Shown here piece by piece: positions 1 through 8,565 of a stretch of DNA of 64,000 nucleotides (its first letter is position 1; every line of letters starts with the position of its first letter). A program made the position numbers and the translations under genes. The stretch comes from Ferruginibacter sp. GTDB taxonomy: Bacteria; Bacteroidota; Bacteroidia; Chitinophagales; Chitinophagaceae. Location: assembly GCA_025362235.1 (NCBI GenBank), contig JANYGZ010000005.1, positions 1-64,000 on the forward strand. Direction: 5' to 3'. The notes below the pieces were generated by a model, which was not told the DNA's origin, searched no databases, and was given only the letters and a program-made list of their open reading frames with translations.

Positions 1-217
1 AGGACCGGGTCGTATGTACCGCTGGTGTATCTGTTGTGCCGCCAGGTGCAATGCAGAGTAGCTACGTACAGCAAGGATAAACGCTGAAAGCATCTAAGCG
101 TGAAACCTTCCTCAAGATGAGTTTACTTTTAAGGGCCGTGGTAGACTACCACGTTGATAGGCTATAGGTATAAGGGTGGTAACATCGAAGCCGAGTAGTA
201 CTAATTACCCGTAAGCT
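1..217 (+). rRNA. rrl: 23S ribosomal RNA, 3' end (partial)
   Basis: The window starts inside the last part of domain VI of 23S rRNA. The conserved tracts around the A-site/sarcin-ricin-distal end can be read: AGGACCGGGT at the left edge, GCTGAAAGCATCTAAGCGTG near 84-103, and the terminal GCCGAGTAGTACTAATTACC near 190-209. The 3' boundary is placed near the AAGCTT at 213-218 by resemblance to other Bacteroidota 23S genes and could be off by a few bases. The 16S gene and most of 23S lie upstream of the window. Confidence 0.95.
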
Positions 218-230
218 TTATTTTTTATTT

Positions 231-256
231 TGCCGCCCCCATCCCCTGAAGGGGAG
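231..256 (+). repeat. Dispersed C-rich stem-loop repeat in the 23S-5S spacer
   Basis: A run CCCCCATCCCCTGAAGGGGA containing a TCCCC/GGGGA stem around a TGAA loop (242-255). The same order of blocks (CCCCCA, one base, CCCCT, loop, GGGGAG) is found, inverted, at 31901-31938 inside a photolyase gene. I recognise this as a common dispersed element type in Bacteroidota genomes; that is recollection, not a search. Confidence 0.55.
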
Positions 257-320
257 ACAAGGAAGCAAAATAAAACTTGATTTACTCTAAAGAACAACTT
301 TCCCAATATGTACATTATTC

Positions 321-395
321 GAGTTATGAGTTATGAGTTATAAGTTATAAGTGTAGTACATTTTTAATTTTTAATTTTTAATTTTTAATTCTTAA
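321..395 (+). repeat. Two heptanucleotide repeat arrays in the 23S-5S spacer
   Basis: Two unrelated 7-bp arrays lie almost side by side. At 321-352 the unit is GAGTTAT three times, changing to AAGTTAT. At 361-395 the unit is TTTTTAA four times followed by TTCTTAA. They fill the spacer just before 5S rRNA. Their identical 7-bp period suggests a shared slippage or amplification process, but no function can be read from the sequence. Confidence 0.8.
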
Positions 396-401
396 TTCCT
401 T

Positions 402-511
402 ATGGTGGTTTTGCCAAGGGTGTTCACCTCTTCCCATACCGAACAGAGAAGTTAAGCCCCTTATGGCCGATGGTACTGGTATTCCAACCGGGAGAGTAGG
501 TAGCTGCCATA
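402..511 (+). rRNA. rrf: 5S ribosomal RNA
   Basis: A full-length 5S gene: the 5' and 3' ends pair (ATGGTGG.. with ..GCTGCCAT), and the canonical loop segments CCATACCGAACAGAGAAGTTAAGCCC and GGGAGAGTAGG can be read. It follows 23S rRNA after a roughly 185-bp spacer and precedes a strong terminator, so it closes the rRNA operon. Ends are accurate to a few bases. Confidence 0.95.
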
Positions 512-520
512 TTTATTGAA

Positions 521-550
521 AGCCCCCTGATTTATCAGGGGGCTTTTTTT
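521..550 (+). terminator. Rho-independent terminator of the rRNA operon
   Basis: A perfect 10-bp stem AGCCCCCTGA / TCAGGGGGCT around a TTTA loop, followed directly by a run of T. It lies 10 bp after 5S rRNA. Confidence 0.92.
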
Positions 551-639
551 GTGCCTACAATAAAAACTACTACAATTATATATACACTTTAATTTCCACT
601 TAATCTTCAGAAATTATTTAACTGGTCTCAAAACGCTAG

Positions 640-1230
640 CTTAAGCTATGGACTTTAGTCCAAGGCTTTAGCTTCTACAAATCTAACTAAATTTGTGGGA
701 TGGATAATTTGAGAAGAAGTAGCCATTCCGTTCATGAATTGCATGTTCATCTTGTATGGAGCACAAAATACGGATATGCAGTATTACAAGGAGATGTTCA
801 ACTGCGGTGTCGAGATTTAATCCGTCAATGTTGCGATAGCATGGATATCCGGATATTAAAGGGTGTAGTGAGTAAAGATCATGTACATCTGCATTTGAGC
901 TATCCTCCTAAGTTGAGTATAAGTGATATTGTAAAAAGATTGAAAGGAAGAAGTTCCAGACTTATGTTGGATGAATTTGCCGAGTTAAAAAGACGTTATT
1001 GGGGCCAGCATTTATGGGGGATTGGATATGGAGCCTGGAGTAGTGGAAATATCACAGATGAAATGATCCAGAGTTATTTGAATCATCATAAAGAAGGCCC
1101 CAATGGAGATCAGAATTTTATTCTGGGATAGTTTCAATGAACTTATAGTTTACATTTTTAATGCTGTTTACAGCACTTTCAAATGACTTTCAGTCAATGT
1201 ATTTAACCTATGGATTTCCAATCCATAATT
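640..1230 (+). mobile_element. IS200/IS605-like single-gene element with flanking hairpins
   Basis: One HUH transposase gene flanked by small imperfect palindromes, as expected for this class, which uses subterminal hairpins instead of terminal inverted repeats. On the left a hairpin at 643-671 has the core GGAC-TTTA-GTCC. On the right there are three: TGCTG-TTTA-CAGCA (1162-1175), TGACT-TTC-AGTCA (1184-1196) and TATGGATT-TCC-AATCCATA (1209-1227, perfect 8-bp stem). The true ends cannot be fixed without a second copy or an empty site. The GGGC-TTTA-GCCC palindromes at 46455-46553 share this hairpin style. Confidence 0.6.
700..1131 (+). CDS. tnpA: IS200/IS605 family transposase (TnpA, HUH/Y1)
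   Basis: A 143-residue single-strand DNA transposase of the Y1 type, about the usual length. The N-terminal block HELHVHLVWSTKY is the family signature, the metal-binding HUH pair is His61-Val-His63 (in KDHVHLHL), and the likely catalytic tyrosine is Tyr126 in IQSYLNHH. Such enzymes cut and rejoin single-stranded ends at hairpins during replication. No TnpB/IscB partner is present, so it is an IS200-like rather than an IS605-like unit. The reading frame is intact. The ATG start is preferred because the next residues (RRSSHSV) match the family's usual N-terminus. It could alternatively serve as a REP-associated transposase acting on REP-like sequences in the genome. Confidence 0.88.
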   Translation: MDNLRRSSHSVHELHVHLVWSTKYGYAVLQGDVQLRCRDLIRQCCDSMDIRILKGVVSKDHVHLHLSYPPKLSISDIVKRLKGRSSRLMLDEFAELKRRYWGQHLWGIGYGAWSSGNITDEMIQSYLNHHKEGPNGDQNFILG

Positions 1231-1319
1231 GTTGAGTAAATTCTCTTCTTTCTTCAACCCTAATAAATTGTTTCAAAAAATATTTTAAATCCTATGGATT
1301 ATCTTTATAAAAAATATTT

Positions 1320-2219
1320 ATGAGCATTGAATGGAAAGGTGTTTTTCCTGCACTTACTACAAAATTTACTGATGATGATAAATTAGATTTTTCTCTTTTT
1401 GAGAAAAATTTACAGGTACAACTGGCAGCAGGCGTAAATGGAATTATTTTAGGCGGAACATTGGGCGAAGCAAGCGTTTTAACAACTACTGAAAAAGAAC
1501 AACTGGTAAAATTCACTGTAGAAAAATGCGAGGGTAAAGTTCCTGTTCTTTTAAATATTGCGGAAGGGTCTACCAAAGAAGCGCTTCAACAGGCAGCATA
1601 TGCCGTTGCCTGGGGCGCAAAAGGTTTGATGATATTGCCTCCAATGCGATATAAAAGCGATCATCGGGAAACAGTAACTTATTTTAAAACCGTAGCTGAT
1701 GCAACGGAACTCCCCATAATGATTTATAATAATCCTGTAGATTATAAAATTGATGTAACCCTGGAAATGTTTGCCGAATTAACGGAATGCAAAAATATAC
1801 AGGCGGTAAAAGAATCTACAAGAGATGTAACAAATGTTACAAGAATGAGAAACCGTTTTGGTGCCAGGTATAAAATTTTATGCGGTGTAGATACCCTGGC
1901 GCTTGAAGAATTATGTTTGGGTGCAGATGGATGGGTAGCAGGATTGGTTTGTGCTTTTCCGAAAGAAACTGTTACTATATTTAATTTAGTAAAAGCAGGA
2001 AAAATAGAAGAAGCTATAAAAATTTATCGTTGGTTTATGCCTTTACTGGAGCTGGATATTCACCCAAAATTAGTACAATATATAAAACTGGCTGAAACAC
2101 AAACTGGCCTGGGATCAGAAAATGTAAGGGCCCCGAGATTAGTACTGGAAGGAAAAGAAAGAGCCGAAATTTTAAAGATTATTAACGACGGAATTGCAAC
2201 CAGGCCAACATTAAAATAA
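1320..2219 (+). CDS. DapA-family aldolase/deaminase, probably 1-pyrroline-4-hydroxy-2-carboxylate deaminase
   Basis: A 299-residue member of the dihydrodipicolinate synthase/N-acetylneuraminate lyase TIM-barrel family. The family motif appears as GGTLGEASVL, the catalytic tyrosine as Tyr136 in IYNNP, and the Schiff-base lysine as Lys164 in AVKEST. Sequence alone does not distinguish subfamily activity. The neighbours do: an aldehyde dehydrogenase 50 bp downstream, a hydroxyproline epimerase and a D-amino-acid dehydrogenase. In that setting the expected reaction is deamination of pyrroline-4-hydroxy-2-carboxylate to 2-oxoglutarate semialdehyde. Housekeeping DapA is an alternative, but the sequence lacks the typical GTTGE and the context argues against it. 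Confidence 0.85.
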   Translation: MSIEWKGVFPALTTKFTDDDKLDFSLFEKNLQVQLAAGVNGIILGGTLGEASVLTTTEKEQLVKFTVEKCEGKVPVLLNIAEGSTKEALQQAAYAVAWGAKGLMILPPMRYKSDHRETVTYFKTVADATELPIMIYNNPVDYKIDVTLEMFAELTECKNIQAVKESTRDVTNVTRMRNRFGARYKILCGVDTLALEELCLGADGWVAGLVCAFPKETVTIFNLVKAGKIEEAIKIYRWFMPLLELDIHPKLVQYIKLAETQTGLGSENVRAPRLVLEGKERAEILKIINDGIATRPTLK

Positions 2220-2269
2220 TTTAATAAATACCAAACAATTACTTTCGAATTGCACCATAATTAAATAAT

Positions 2270-3751
2270 ATGTTTATAGAAACAACCCCAGAACAAATTG
2301 AAAAAATCATGCAGGATGCATGGAATGCTTTTCATGTTTACAGAAAATTTTCTCTTAAAAAAAGAGCAGAATTTATGAGAGTCATTGCGGTGGAATTGGA
2401 AAGCTGTGGCGATACATTAATTCACACTGCGATGAGTGAAACCAATTTACCGGAAGCAAGGCTTCGAGGAGAAAGGGCAAGAACAATATTTCAATTAAAC
2501 AGCTACGGCACAGCTTGTGAAAAAGGTGAATGGCTGGGTGTGTGTATTGATACTGCTATTCCAGATAAAACACCTCCTAAACCCGATATCAGAAAAACAT
2601 TGGTGCCTGTTGGCCCTGTTGTAGTTTTTGGCGCAAGTAATTTTCCGTTTGCATACTCAACTGCAGGTGGAGATACAGCCTGTGCTTTTGCTGCAGGTTG
2701 CCCTGTGATTGTAAAAGCGCATCCGGCGCATGCAGCAACTTCAGAGATAGTTGCAAATGCAATATTATTGGCTGCAAATAAATGCAACATGCCTAAAGGA
2801 ATTTTTGCGCATGTACATGGGGCTGGTTTTGAAACAGGCAAGGAATTGGTAACACACCGATATACAAAGGCTGTTGGTTTTACAGGTTCGTATGCCGGGG
2901 GGAAACAATTATTCGATTGGGGTAATCAGCGTAAGGAACCAATTCCTGTTTTTGCAGAAATGGGTAGTATCAATCCTGTTTTTTTGTTGCCAGAAAAATT
3001 GAAAGCATCTGCTGCTGATATTGCACAACTGTGTGTCGGTTCTATAACTTTAGGGGCAGGGCAGTTTTGTACAAATCCGGGATTAATTATTGGGATTGAA
3101 AGCGATGCCCTGCAAACCTTTATTCATGATTTAGGTAAAGCCATTCAAAAAATTTTACCGGCACCGATGTTGCACCCAGGAATTTTGAGCGCCTATAAAA
3201 AAAATAAAAGCAATGCTTTATTGCAGGAGGGAGTACACCTTGTTGCAGAATCAGAAACAACTGTAAAAGACAACGAAGGCTTACCAACAGTGGCCACTGC
3301 CAGTGGAAAAACATTTTTAAGTAACCCTTTATTACACCAGGAAGTATTTGGGCCCTATTCAATTGTTATCCGATGCAAAGACATGAAAGAAATGGTTGAG
3401 GTGGCAAAAAACCTGGAGGGGCAATTAACATCAACGCTGATGGCAACAGATGCTGATGTTATTGAAAATGACGAATTGGTAGAAGCCGTAAAAAATATTT
3501 GCGGGCGCTTTATTTTAAATAATGTACCTACTGGTGTAGAAGTTTGTTTAAGCATGCATCATGGCGGCCCGTTTCCTTCATCCACTGATTCAAGATTTAC
3601 GTCTGTCGGCGCTGATGGCATAAAACGTTTTGCAAGGCCGATTTCTTTTCAAAACTGGAGCAATAATTTGTTGCCCGATGAATTGAAAAATGAAAACCCC
3701 TTGGGGATATGGCGGACCGTAAATAATGAATTGACGAAAGAAGTTGTATGA
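2270..3751 (+). CDS. 2,5-dioxovalerate (2-oxoglutarate semialdehyde) dehydrogenase
   Basis: A 493-residue NAD(P)+ aldehyde dehydrogenase. The catalytic cysteine is Cys267 in GQFCTNPG, the general base is Glu230 in FAEMGSINP, and the cofactor-binding stretch VFGASNFPFAYS and the GFTGS loop are present. The PFAYSTAGGDTA and FAEMGSINP signatures are typical of the 2-oxoglutarate-semialdehyde subgroup rather than of betaine- or succinate-semialdehyde dehydrogenases. It probably oxidises the deaminase product to 2-oxoglutarate, feeding the TCA cycle. It is most likely co-transcribed with the preceding deaminase. The stop lies 3 bp from the end of the converging gene at 3755. Confidence 0.88.
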   Translation: MFIETTPEQIEKIMQDAWNAFHVYRKFSLKKRAEFMRVIAVELESCGDTLIHTAMSETNLPEARLRGERARTIFQLNSYGTACEKGEWLGVCIDTAIPDKTPPKPDIRKTLVPVGPVVVFGASNFPFAYSTAGGDTACAFAAGCPVIVKAHPAHAATSEIVANAILLAANKCNMPKGIFAHVHGAGFETGKELVTHRYTKAVGFTGSYAGGKQLFDWGNQRKEPIPVFAEMGSINPVFLLPEKLKASAADIAQLCVGSITLGAGQFCTNPGLIIGIESDALQTFIHDLGKAIQKILPAPMLHPGILSAYKKNKSNALLQEGVHLVAESETTVKDNEGLPTVATASGKTFLSNPLLHQEVFGPYSIVIRCKDMKEMVEVAKNLEGQLTSTLMATDADVIENDELVEAVKNICGRFILNNVPTGVEVCLSMHHGGPFPSSTDSRFTSVGADGIKRFARPISFQNWSNNLLPDELKNENPLGIWRTVNNELTKEVV

Positions 3752-3754
3752 TTT

Positions 3755-5029
3755 TTATTCAGTTGCAACAGAAAATGTGTTAGTCTCGTTATTGGTAGAA
3801 AAAGCAAGCCAGGCCGATACTGCTATTGATAAAAGAAAGTAGGCAATCAATATAGTGCTGATACCAGGATAAAATTTATTGGAGCCAAACCAATCTCCTG
3901 AGGAGGTAATTATATAAATCCCCAAAACAGCTTTTAAAATTTCCCAAACTATTGCATATTTATTTCTGTCCATTAATTCGGTAAAGGCGTAAACGAATAT
4001 AAAAATAAATCCGCCGTACAGAAAAATATCAGGGCTGCCAATGGTAGCAATATTTCCAAATAAATAACTCACAAATAATAACAGCATTAGCATCTGCACC
4101 CAGATCCATGTTGCAAATATTGTTGAGCCTTTTGTATTATATTTTTCGAAATTATAAACATCTTCAATTTTATATACCGGAAATTTTAAAGCTACATCTG
4201 CAGGGCGCCATCCTGTTGGCATAAACCATATCCGAAATTTATCTTTCCAATTTTGTGTGTGCCATGCATCTTTTATCAGTAACCACATGTGCAAAAAATT
4301 TATTTTAATAGGGTTCCATGTTCTCACAGGTCTTGAAACACCATACACCGGAGTTACCTCTTTCATCTCCTCCTGAAAAGTACCCAACAATTTATCCCAC
4401 ACAATAAAAATCTGGCCATAGTTTTTATCCATGTATTCAGGGTTGATGGCATGATGTACCCTATGATGAGATGGGGTCACAATTATTTTTTCAAGCCAAC
4501 CCATTTTATCAATATGTCTTGTGTGATACCAGAACTGTGCAAATAAATGCAGCGGCGCCACAACTGCTATAACTTCTGCCGGAACACCTAATACTGCTGC
4601 AGGCAATAAAAGAATTACAAATAACCGTACAAAAACAGAAACACTTTGTCGCAACGCACAAGCAAGGTTAAACTCCTCACTGCTGTGATGTACAATATGA
4701 CTGTTCCAGAAAAAATTAATTCGGTGATCTAAGGCATGCACGGTATAACCGGCAAAATCCAGTACAATAAATGCAATAGCATAAGTTAGCCATGTTGCCT
4801 TAATAGATGTAATTGCAAGATGAGTTAACAACCATTCATAACTGATAAGTGCTATACTTAAACCTAATACATCCTTGGTAACATTGGTTACGCCGCTGCT
4901 AAGGCTGCTGATCATATCCATGTTGCGGACTGTATCAAGGCCCTTGCGCCAGCCATACCACTTTTCAAATAACACAAGCAGCAAAAAAACAGGCATGGCA
5001 ATCAATAATATTTTTCCATATGCTTCCAT
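3755..5029 (-). CDS. Sterol desaturase / fatty acid hydroxylase family membrane protein
   Basis: A 424-residue polytopic membrane di-iron enzyme. The eight-histidine signature is visible as H98-x3-H102 (HALDH), H111-x2-H114-H115 (HIVHH) and H189-x2-H192-H193 (HRVHH), with extra histidines at 161, 169 and 172. The C-terminal third adds several hydrophobic helices after about residue 300, beyond the minimal domain. The family hydroxylates or desaturates lipid chains; the substrate cannot be told from sequence. It is oriented against the hydroxyproline genes on both sides and separates the deaminase/dehydrogenase pair from the epimerase, so it probably has its own promoter in the 5030-5096 gap and no direct part in that pathway. 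Confidence 0.85.
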   Translation of the reverse strand: MEAYGKILLIAMPVFLLLVLFEKWYGWRKGLDTVRNMDMISSLSSGVTNVTKDVLGLSIALISYEWLLTHLAITSIKATWLTYAIAFIVLDFAGYTVHALDHRINFFWNSHIVHHSSEEFNLACALRQSVSVFVRLFVILLLPAAVLGVPAEVIAVVAPLHLFAQFWYHTRHIDKMGWLEKIIVTPSHHRVHHAINPEYMDKNYGQIFIVWDKLLGTFQEEMKEVTPVYGVSRPVRTWNPIKINFLHMWLLIKDAWHTQNWKDKFRIWFMPTGWRPADVALKFPVYKIEDVYNFEKYNTKGSTIFATWIWVQMLMLLLFVSYLFGNIATIGSPDIFLYGGFIFIFVYAFTELMDRNKYAIVWEILKAVLGIYIITSSGDWFGSNKFYPGISTILIAYFLLSIAVSAWLAFSTNNETNTFSVATE

Positions 5030-5096
5030 CGTGTAAATAATTACTACAAAATTAAATTATTATTCCTCAATTTTGAAAAGATAAAAATTAAACTGT

Positions 5097-6113
5097 ATGA
5101 TCAATAGTTTTACCTGTATAGATGCTCACACATGTGGTAACCCCGTTAGGCTTGTAAAAGAGGGCGGGCCGCTATTACAAGGAAATAACATGAGTGAAAA
5201 GCGTCAGCATTTTTTAAAAGAATATGATTGGATAAGAAAGGGTTTGATGTTTGAACCCCGGGGCCACGATATGATGAGTGGCAGCATCCTCTATCCGCCA
5301 CATGATCCACAAAATGATATAGCCGTTTTATTTATTGAAACCAGTGGCTGCCTGCCCATGTGCGGCCATGGTACCATTGGAACTATCACCATTGCAATTG
5401 AAGAAGGATTAATTAAACCTAAAACAAAAGGTATTGTAAGAATGGAAGCGCCAGCAGGGCTGGTATTAATTTCTTATAAAGAAGATTCTTCGACTCCGCT
5501 CAGAACTAAGGTAAAATCTGTAAAACTAACTAATGTTCCATCGTACCTGGCAGCTACAGAATTAATAGTTGATTGTCTTGACTTAGGAGAGTTGATAATC
5601 GATGTTTCTTATGGAGGAAATTTTTACGCTATCATAGATGTACAAAAAAACTTTAAAGGGTTAGAAAATTATACAGCAAGCAATTTAATAAACTGGTCAG
5701 GAGAATTAAGGAAACGGATTAATGAAAAATATGAATTTGTTCATCCTGAAAATGCAACAATAAATGGGTGTAGCCATATTTTATGGACCGGTGCTGTAAT
5801 AGATAAAACTTCTACTGCAAGAAATGCGGTCTTTTATGGAGATAAGGCTATCGATCGCAGCCCTTGTGGAACAGGTACATCTGCCCGTATGGCACAATGG
5901 TATGCAAAAGGAAAATTAAAAAAAGGAGACATTTTTATTCACGAGAGTATTATTGGAAGTAAATTCACCGGTACAATTGAAGAAGAATTATTGGTTGCTG
6001 GTAATATAGCTATCAGGCCAGGCATTGAAGGGTGGGCAAAAATTTATGGGCACAATACAATTACTATTGACGACGAAGATGACCCATATGCCCATGGTTT
6101 TCAGGTATTGTAA
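5097..6113 (+). CDS. 4-hydroxyproline 2-epimerase (proline racemase family)
   Basis: A 338-residue proline racemase-family enzyme. Both catalytic cysteines are present: Cys89 in PMCGHGTIG and Cys257 in RSPCGTGTSA. A two-cysteine active site indicates a racemase/epimerase; the dehydratase branch has threonine at the second position. The N-terminal IDAHTCGNPVR motif is typical of 4-hydroxyproline epimerases. It would convert trans-4-hydroxy-L-proline to cis-4-hydroxy-D-proline, the first step of the pathway whose other enzymes lie at 1320, 2270 and 7275. It lies 49 bp before a GH5 gene on the same strand and probably leads that transcript. Confidence 0.9.
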   Translation: MINSFTCIDAHTCGNPVRLVKEGGPLLQGNNMSEKRQHFLKEYDWIRKGLMFEPRGHDMMSGSILYPPHDPQNDIAVLFIETSGCLPMCGHGTIGTITIAIEEGLIKPKTKGIVRMEAPAGLVLISYKEDSSTPLRTKVKSVKLTNVPSYLAATELIVDCLDLGELIIDVSYGGNFYAIIDVQKNFKGLENYTASNLINWSGELRKRINEKYEFVHPENATINGCSHILWTGAVIDKTSTARNAVFYGDKAIDRSPCGTGTSARMAQWYAKGKLKKGDIFIHESIIGSKFTGTIEEELLVAGNIAIRPGIEGWAKIYGHNTITIDDEDDPYAHGFQVL

Positions 6114-6162
6114 AATGAAAAAAATTGAAGGATTAATTGTAAACAAAAATTAAAAAAATAAT

Positions 6163-7212
6163 ATGAAAAAACTTTTATTTTTCCTGATCACTAATTGCTT
6201 TTTACTGACAGCTTTTGCTCAGTCCACCACATGGCCGAAAGACAAAGCAAACGAATGGTATCAACAACAGGGCTGGTTGGTTGGAGCAGACTTTTTACCA
6301 AGCACAGCTATCAATCAACTGGAAATGTGGCAGAGCGAAACTTTTGACACCGCTACCATTAATAGAGAGTTAGGCTGGGCGGCCAATATCGGTATGAATG
6401 TGATGAGGGTTTATCTACATGACCTTGCCTGGAAAGCTGATCCTTCAGGCTTTAAAAAGCGAATGGATATTTTTTTATTTATTGCAGCCGCACATAAAAT
6501 AAAAATACTCTTTTGCATTTTTGATGACTGCTGGAACCCAAATGCAAAAATTGGAAAACAGCCAGAACCAAAACAAGGTGTGCATAATAGTGGCTGGGTT
6601 CGCAGCCCCACAATGGCTGTTCATAACGACTCTACACAATGGGGTTATCTTGAACAATACATAAAGGATATTCTTACAACATTTAAAGATGATAATAGAA
6701 TATTAATGTGGGATTTATACAATGAACCTGCTAACAGCAACTATGGCTTAACATCGCTCCCTTTATTGAAAAAAGCATTCGAATGGGCATGGAGTGTAAG
6801 GCCCTCACAACCTTTAACTGCAGGCGTATGGTTTATGGAATTTCAGGTGATCAATAAATACCAGTTGGATAATTCTGATGTGATAACATTTCATAATTAT
6901 TCTGATACGGCATCTATGAAACAGGCAATTGATAGTTTACAAAAAAAAGGGAGACCGGTTGTTTGTACCGAATATATGGCCAGAAGCAACAACAGCAAAT
7001 TTGAAACCCATTTGCCCATTTTAAAAAGGTATAATGTTGGTGCTATAAACTGGGGGCTTGTAAGTGGAAAAAGCAATACTATTTTTCCATGGGGAAGCAA
7101 AGAAGGCAGCCCCGAACCCAATCCATGGTTTCATGATATTTTTAGAAAAGACGGAACACCATATAGTAAAAAAGAGGTAGGATTAATTGAACAATTAACG
7201 GGCACAAAATAA
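6163..7212 (+). CDS. Exported glycoside hydrolase family 5-like enzyme
   Basis: A 349-residue protein with a clear signal peptide (cleavage after FAQ near residue 20) and a cellulase-type TIM barrel. The proposed acid/base is Glu188 in DLYNEPAN and the nucleophile Glu270 in VCTEYMAR, matching the two-glutamate arrangement of clan GH-A. The opening block (WLVGADFLPSTAINQLEMW) is typical of bacterial proteins often labelled cellulase or xylanase without biochemical support, so the substrate is uncertain. It lies between the epimerase and the D-amino-acid dehydrogenase in one direction, suggesting shared transcription. A link between polysaccharide attack and hydroxyproline use, such as plant hydroxyproline-rich glycoproteins, is only a guess. 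Confidence 0.82.
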   Translation: MKKLLFFLITNCFLLTAFAQSTTWPKDKANEWYQQQGWLVGADFLPSTAINQLEMWQSETFDTATINRELGWAANIGMNVMRVYLHDLAWKADPSGFKKRMDIFLFIAAAHKIKILFCIFDDCWNPNAKIGKQPEPKQGVHNSGWVRSPTMAVHNDSTQWGYLEQYIKDILTTFKDDNRILMWDLYNEPANSNYGLTSLPLLKKAFEWAWSVRPSQPLTAGVWFMEFQVINKYQLDNSDVITFHNYSDTASMKQAIDSLQKKGRPVVCTEYMARSNNSKFETHLPILKRYNVGAINWGLVSGKSNTIFPWGSKEGSPEPNPWFHDIFRKDGTPYSKKEVGLIEQLTGTK

Positions 7213-7274
7213 AAAATTAAGTAGTTATTATTTTTTAAAAAGAGTAATAACTACTTGTTAGCAAATAATTACAA

Positions 7275-8522
7275 ATGAAAAATATTACGGTTATTGGTGG
7301 CGGTGTTATTGGTTTATGCAGCACCTATTATTTACAAAAGGAAGGATATGCTGTAACCATTATTGAGAAGGGTGATATTACCAATGGCTGCTCCTTTGGA
7401 AATATGGGATATATATCGCCCAGCCATTTTATACCATTGGCAAGTCCGGGTATTATTTCTCAGGGATTGAAATGGATGCTCAGCCCTACATCGCCCTTTT
7501 ATATAAAACCCAGAATGAGCAGGGATTTGGTACAATGGGGCTATCATTTCTGGAAGAACAGTACGGCTGCAACAGTTAAAAAAAATGCCCCTCACTTAAA
7601 TGATATTTTGCAGTTAAGCCGTGGATTGATGGATGATTTACGAAACGATATCGGCGATACATTTCACATGGAGGCTAAAGGTTGTTTGATGATGTGCAAA
7701 CAAAAAAAGACACTTGATCATGAATTTCATTTAGCAGATGAGGCTGAAAAATTTGGATTAAAAGTAGAGCGTTTAAAAAAACAGGAGGTGCAACAATTAG
7801 AACCTAGTATAGAAATGGATGTTGAAGGCGCTGTATTATTTAAAGATGACTGTCATTTAAATCCGGGTAAAATGATGGAAGCATTAAAAATTTATCTTGA
7901 AACAAAGGGTGTAAAATTTCAGCTAAATACAAGTGTCACTGGTTTTGAAAAACATCACAATAAAATTTCAGCAATTATTACTGACAAAGGAAAATTTGAT
8001 TGTGACGAAATAGTGTTGGCTGCAGGCAGCTGGTTGCCTGTTGTTGCAAAAATGATGGGCATTAAATTATTATTACAGGCTGGTAAAGGGTATAGTCATA
8101 CTTATGCAAATGTTGAAAATAATATTACTTACCCTGCGATACTGATTGATGGAAGATGCGCTATGACACCATGGGAACAACAGTTAAGGATTGGCGGCAC
8201 TATGGAGATAAGTGGCATCAATGATAACATATTGGTAAAACGAATGAAGGGTATTTATGATTCAGCAAAAGCTTTTTACCCAGGATTAAAAATAGATTTT
8301 CCTGCTACTGATAAAATATGGAGTGGATTAAGGCCTGTAACGCCTGATGGACTTCCTTATATTGACCGGACGGCTGGTGTTGAGAATGTAGTGATAGCTG
8401 GGGGACATGCTATGTTAGGTGTATCCCTGGCAACTGCAACCGGGAAATTAGTAACTGAATTGGTTCAGCATAAAAAAAGTAAAATTGATATAAGTGCATT
8501 TAAGGTAAACCGGTTTTCATAG
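7275..8522 (+). CDS. FAD-dependent D-amino acid (cis-4-hydroxy-D-proline) dehydrogenase
   Basis: A 415-residue DAO/DadA-type flavoprotein. The dinucleotide-binding motif GGGVIG lies at residues 8-13, followed by the acidic end of strand 2 (IIEKGD). The C-terminal FAD contact region is recognisable as GLRPVTPDGLPYIDR and GGHAMLGVSLATATGKLV. No signal peptide or transmembrane anchor is seen. With the epimerase it would oxidise cis-4-hydroxy-D-proline to pyrroline-4-hydroxy-2-carboxylate, the substrate of the deaminase at 1320. A general D-amino-acid dehydrogenase is the alternative; the cluster makes the hydroxyproline role more likely. Confidence 0.85.
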   Translation: MKNITVIGGGVIGLCSTYYLQKEGYAVTIIEKGDITNGCSFGNMGYISPSHFIPLASPGIISQGLKWMLSPTSPFYIKPRMSRDLVQWGYHFWKNSTAATVKKNAPHLNDILQLSRGLMDDLRNDIGDTFHMEAKGCLMMCKQKKTLDHEFHLADEAEKFGLKVERLKKQEVQQLEPSIEMDVEGAVLFKDDCHLNPGKMMEALKIYLETKGVKFQLNTSVTGFEKHHNKISAIITDKGKFDCDEIVLAAGSWLPVVAKMMGIKLLLQAGKGYSHTYANVENNITYPAILIDGRCAMTPWEQQLRIGGTMEISGINDNILVKRMKGIYDSAKAFYPGLKIDFPATDKIWSGLRPVTPDGLPYIDRTAGVENVVIAGGHAMLGVSLATATGKLVTELVQHKKSKIDISAFKVNRFS

Positions 8523-8565
8523 GGTTTGTAAATAATTATTATTAAACAATCACAAAAAAAATTTT

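Noticed and set aside
2503-2841. Minus-strand frame within the aldehyde dehydrogenase
   Set aside because: Mirror of a strongly conserved enzyme gene; no independent evidence.
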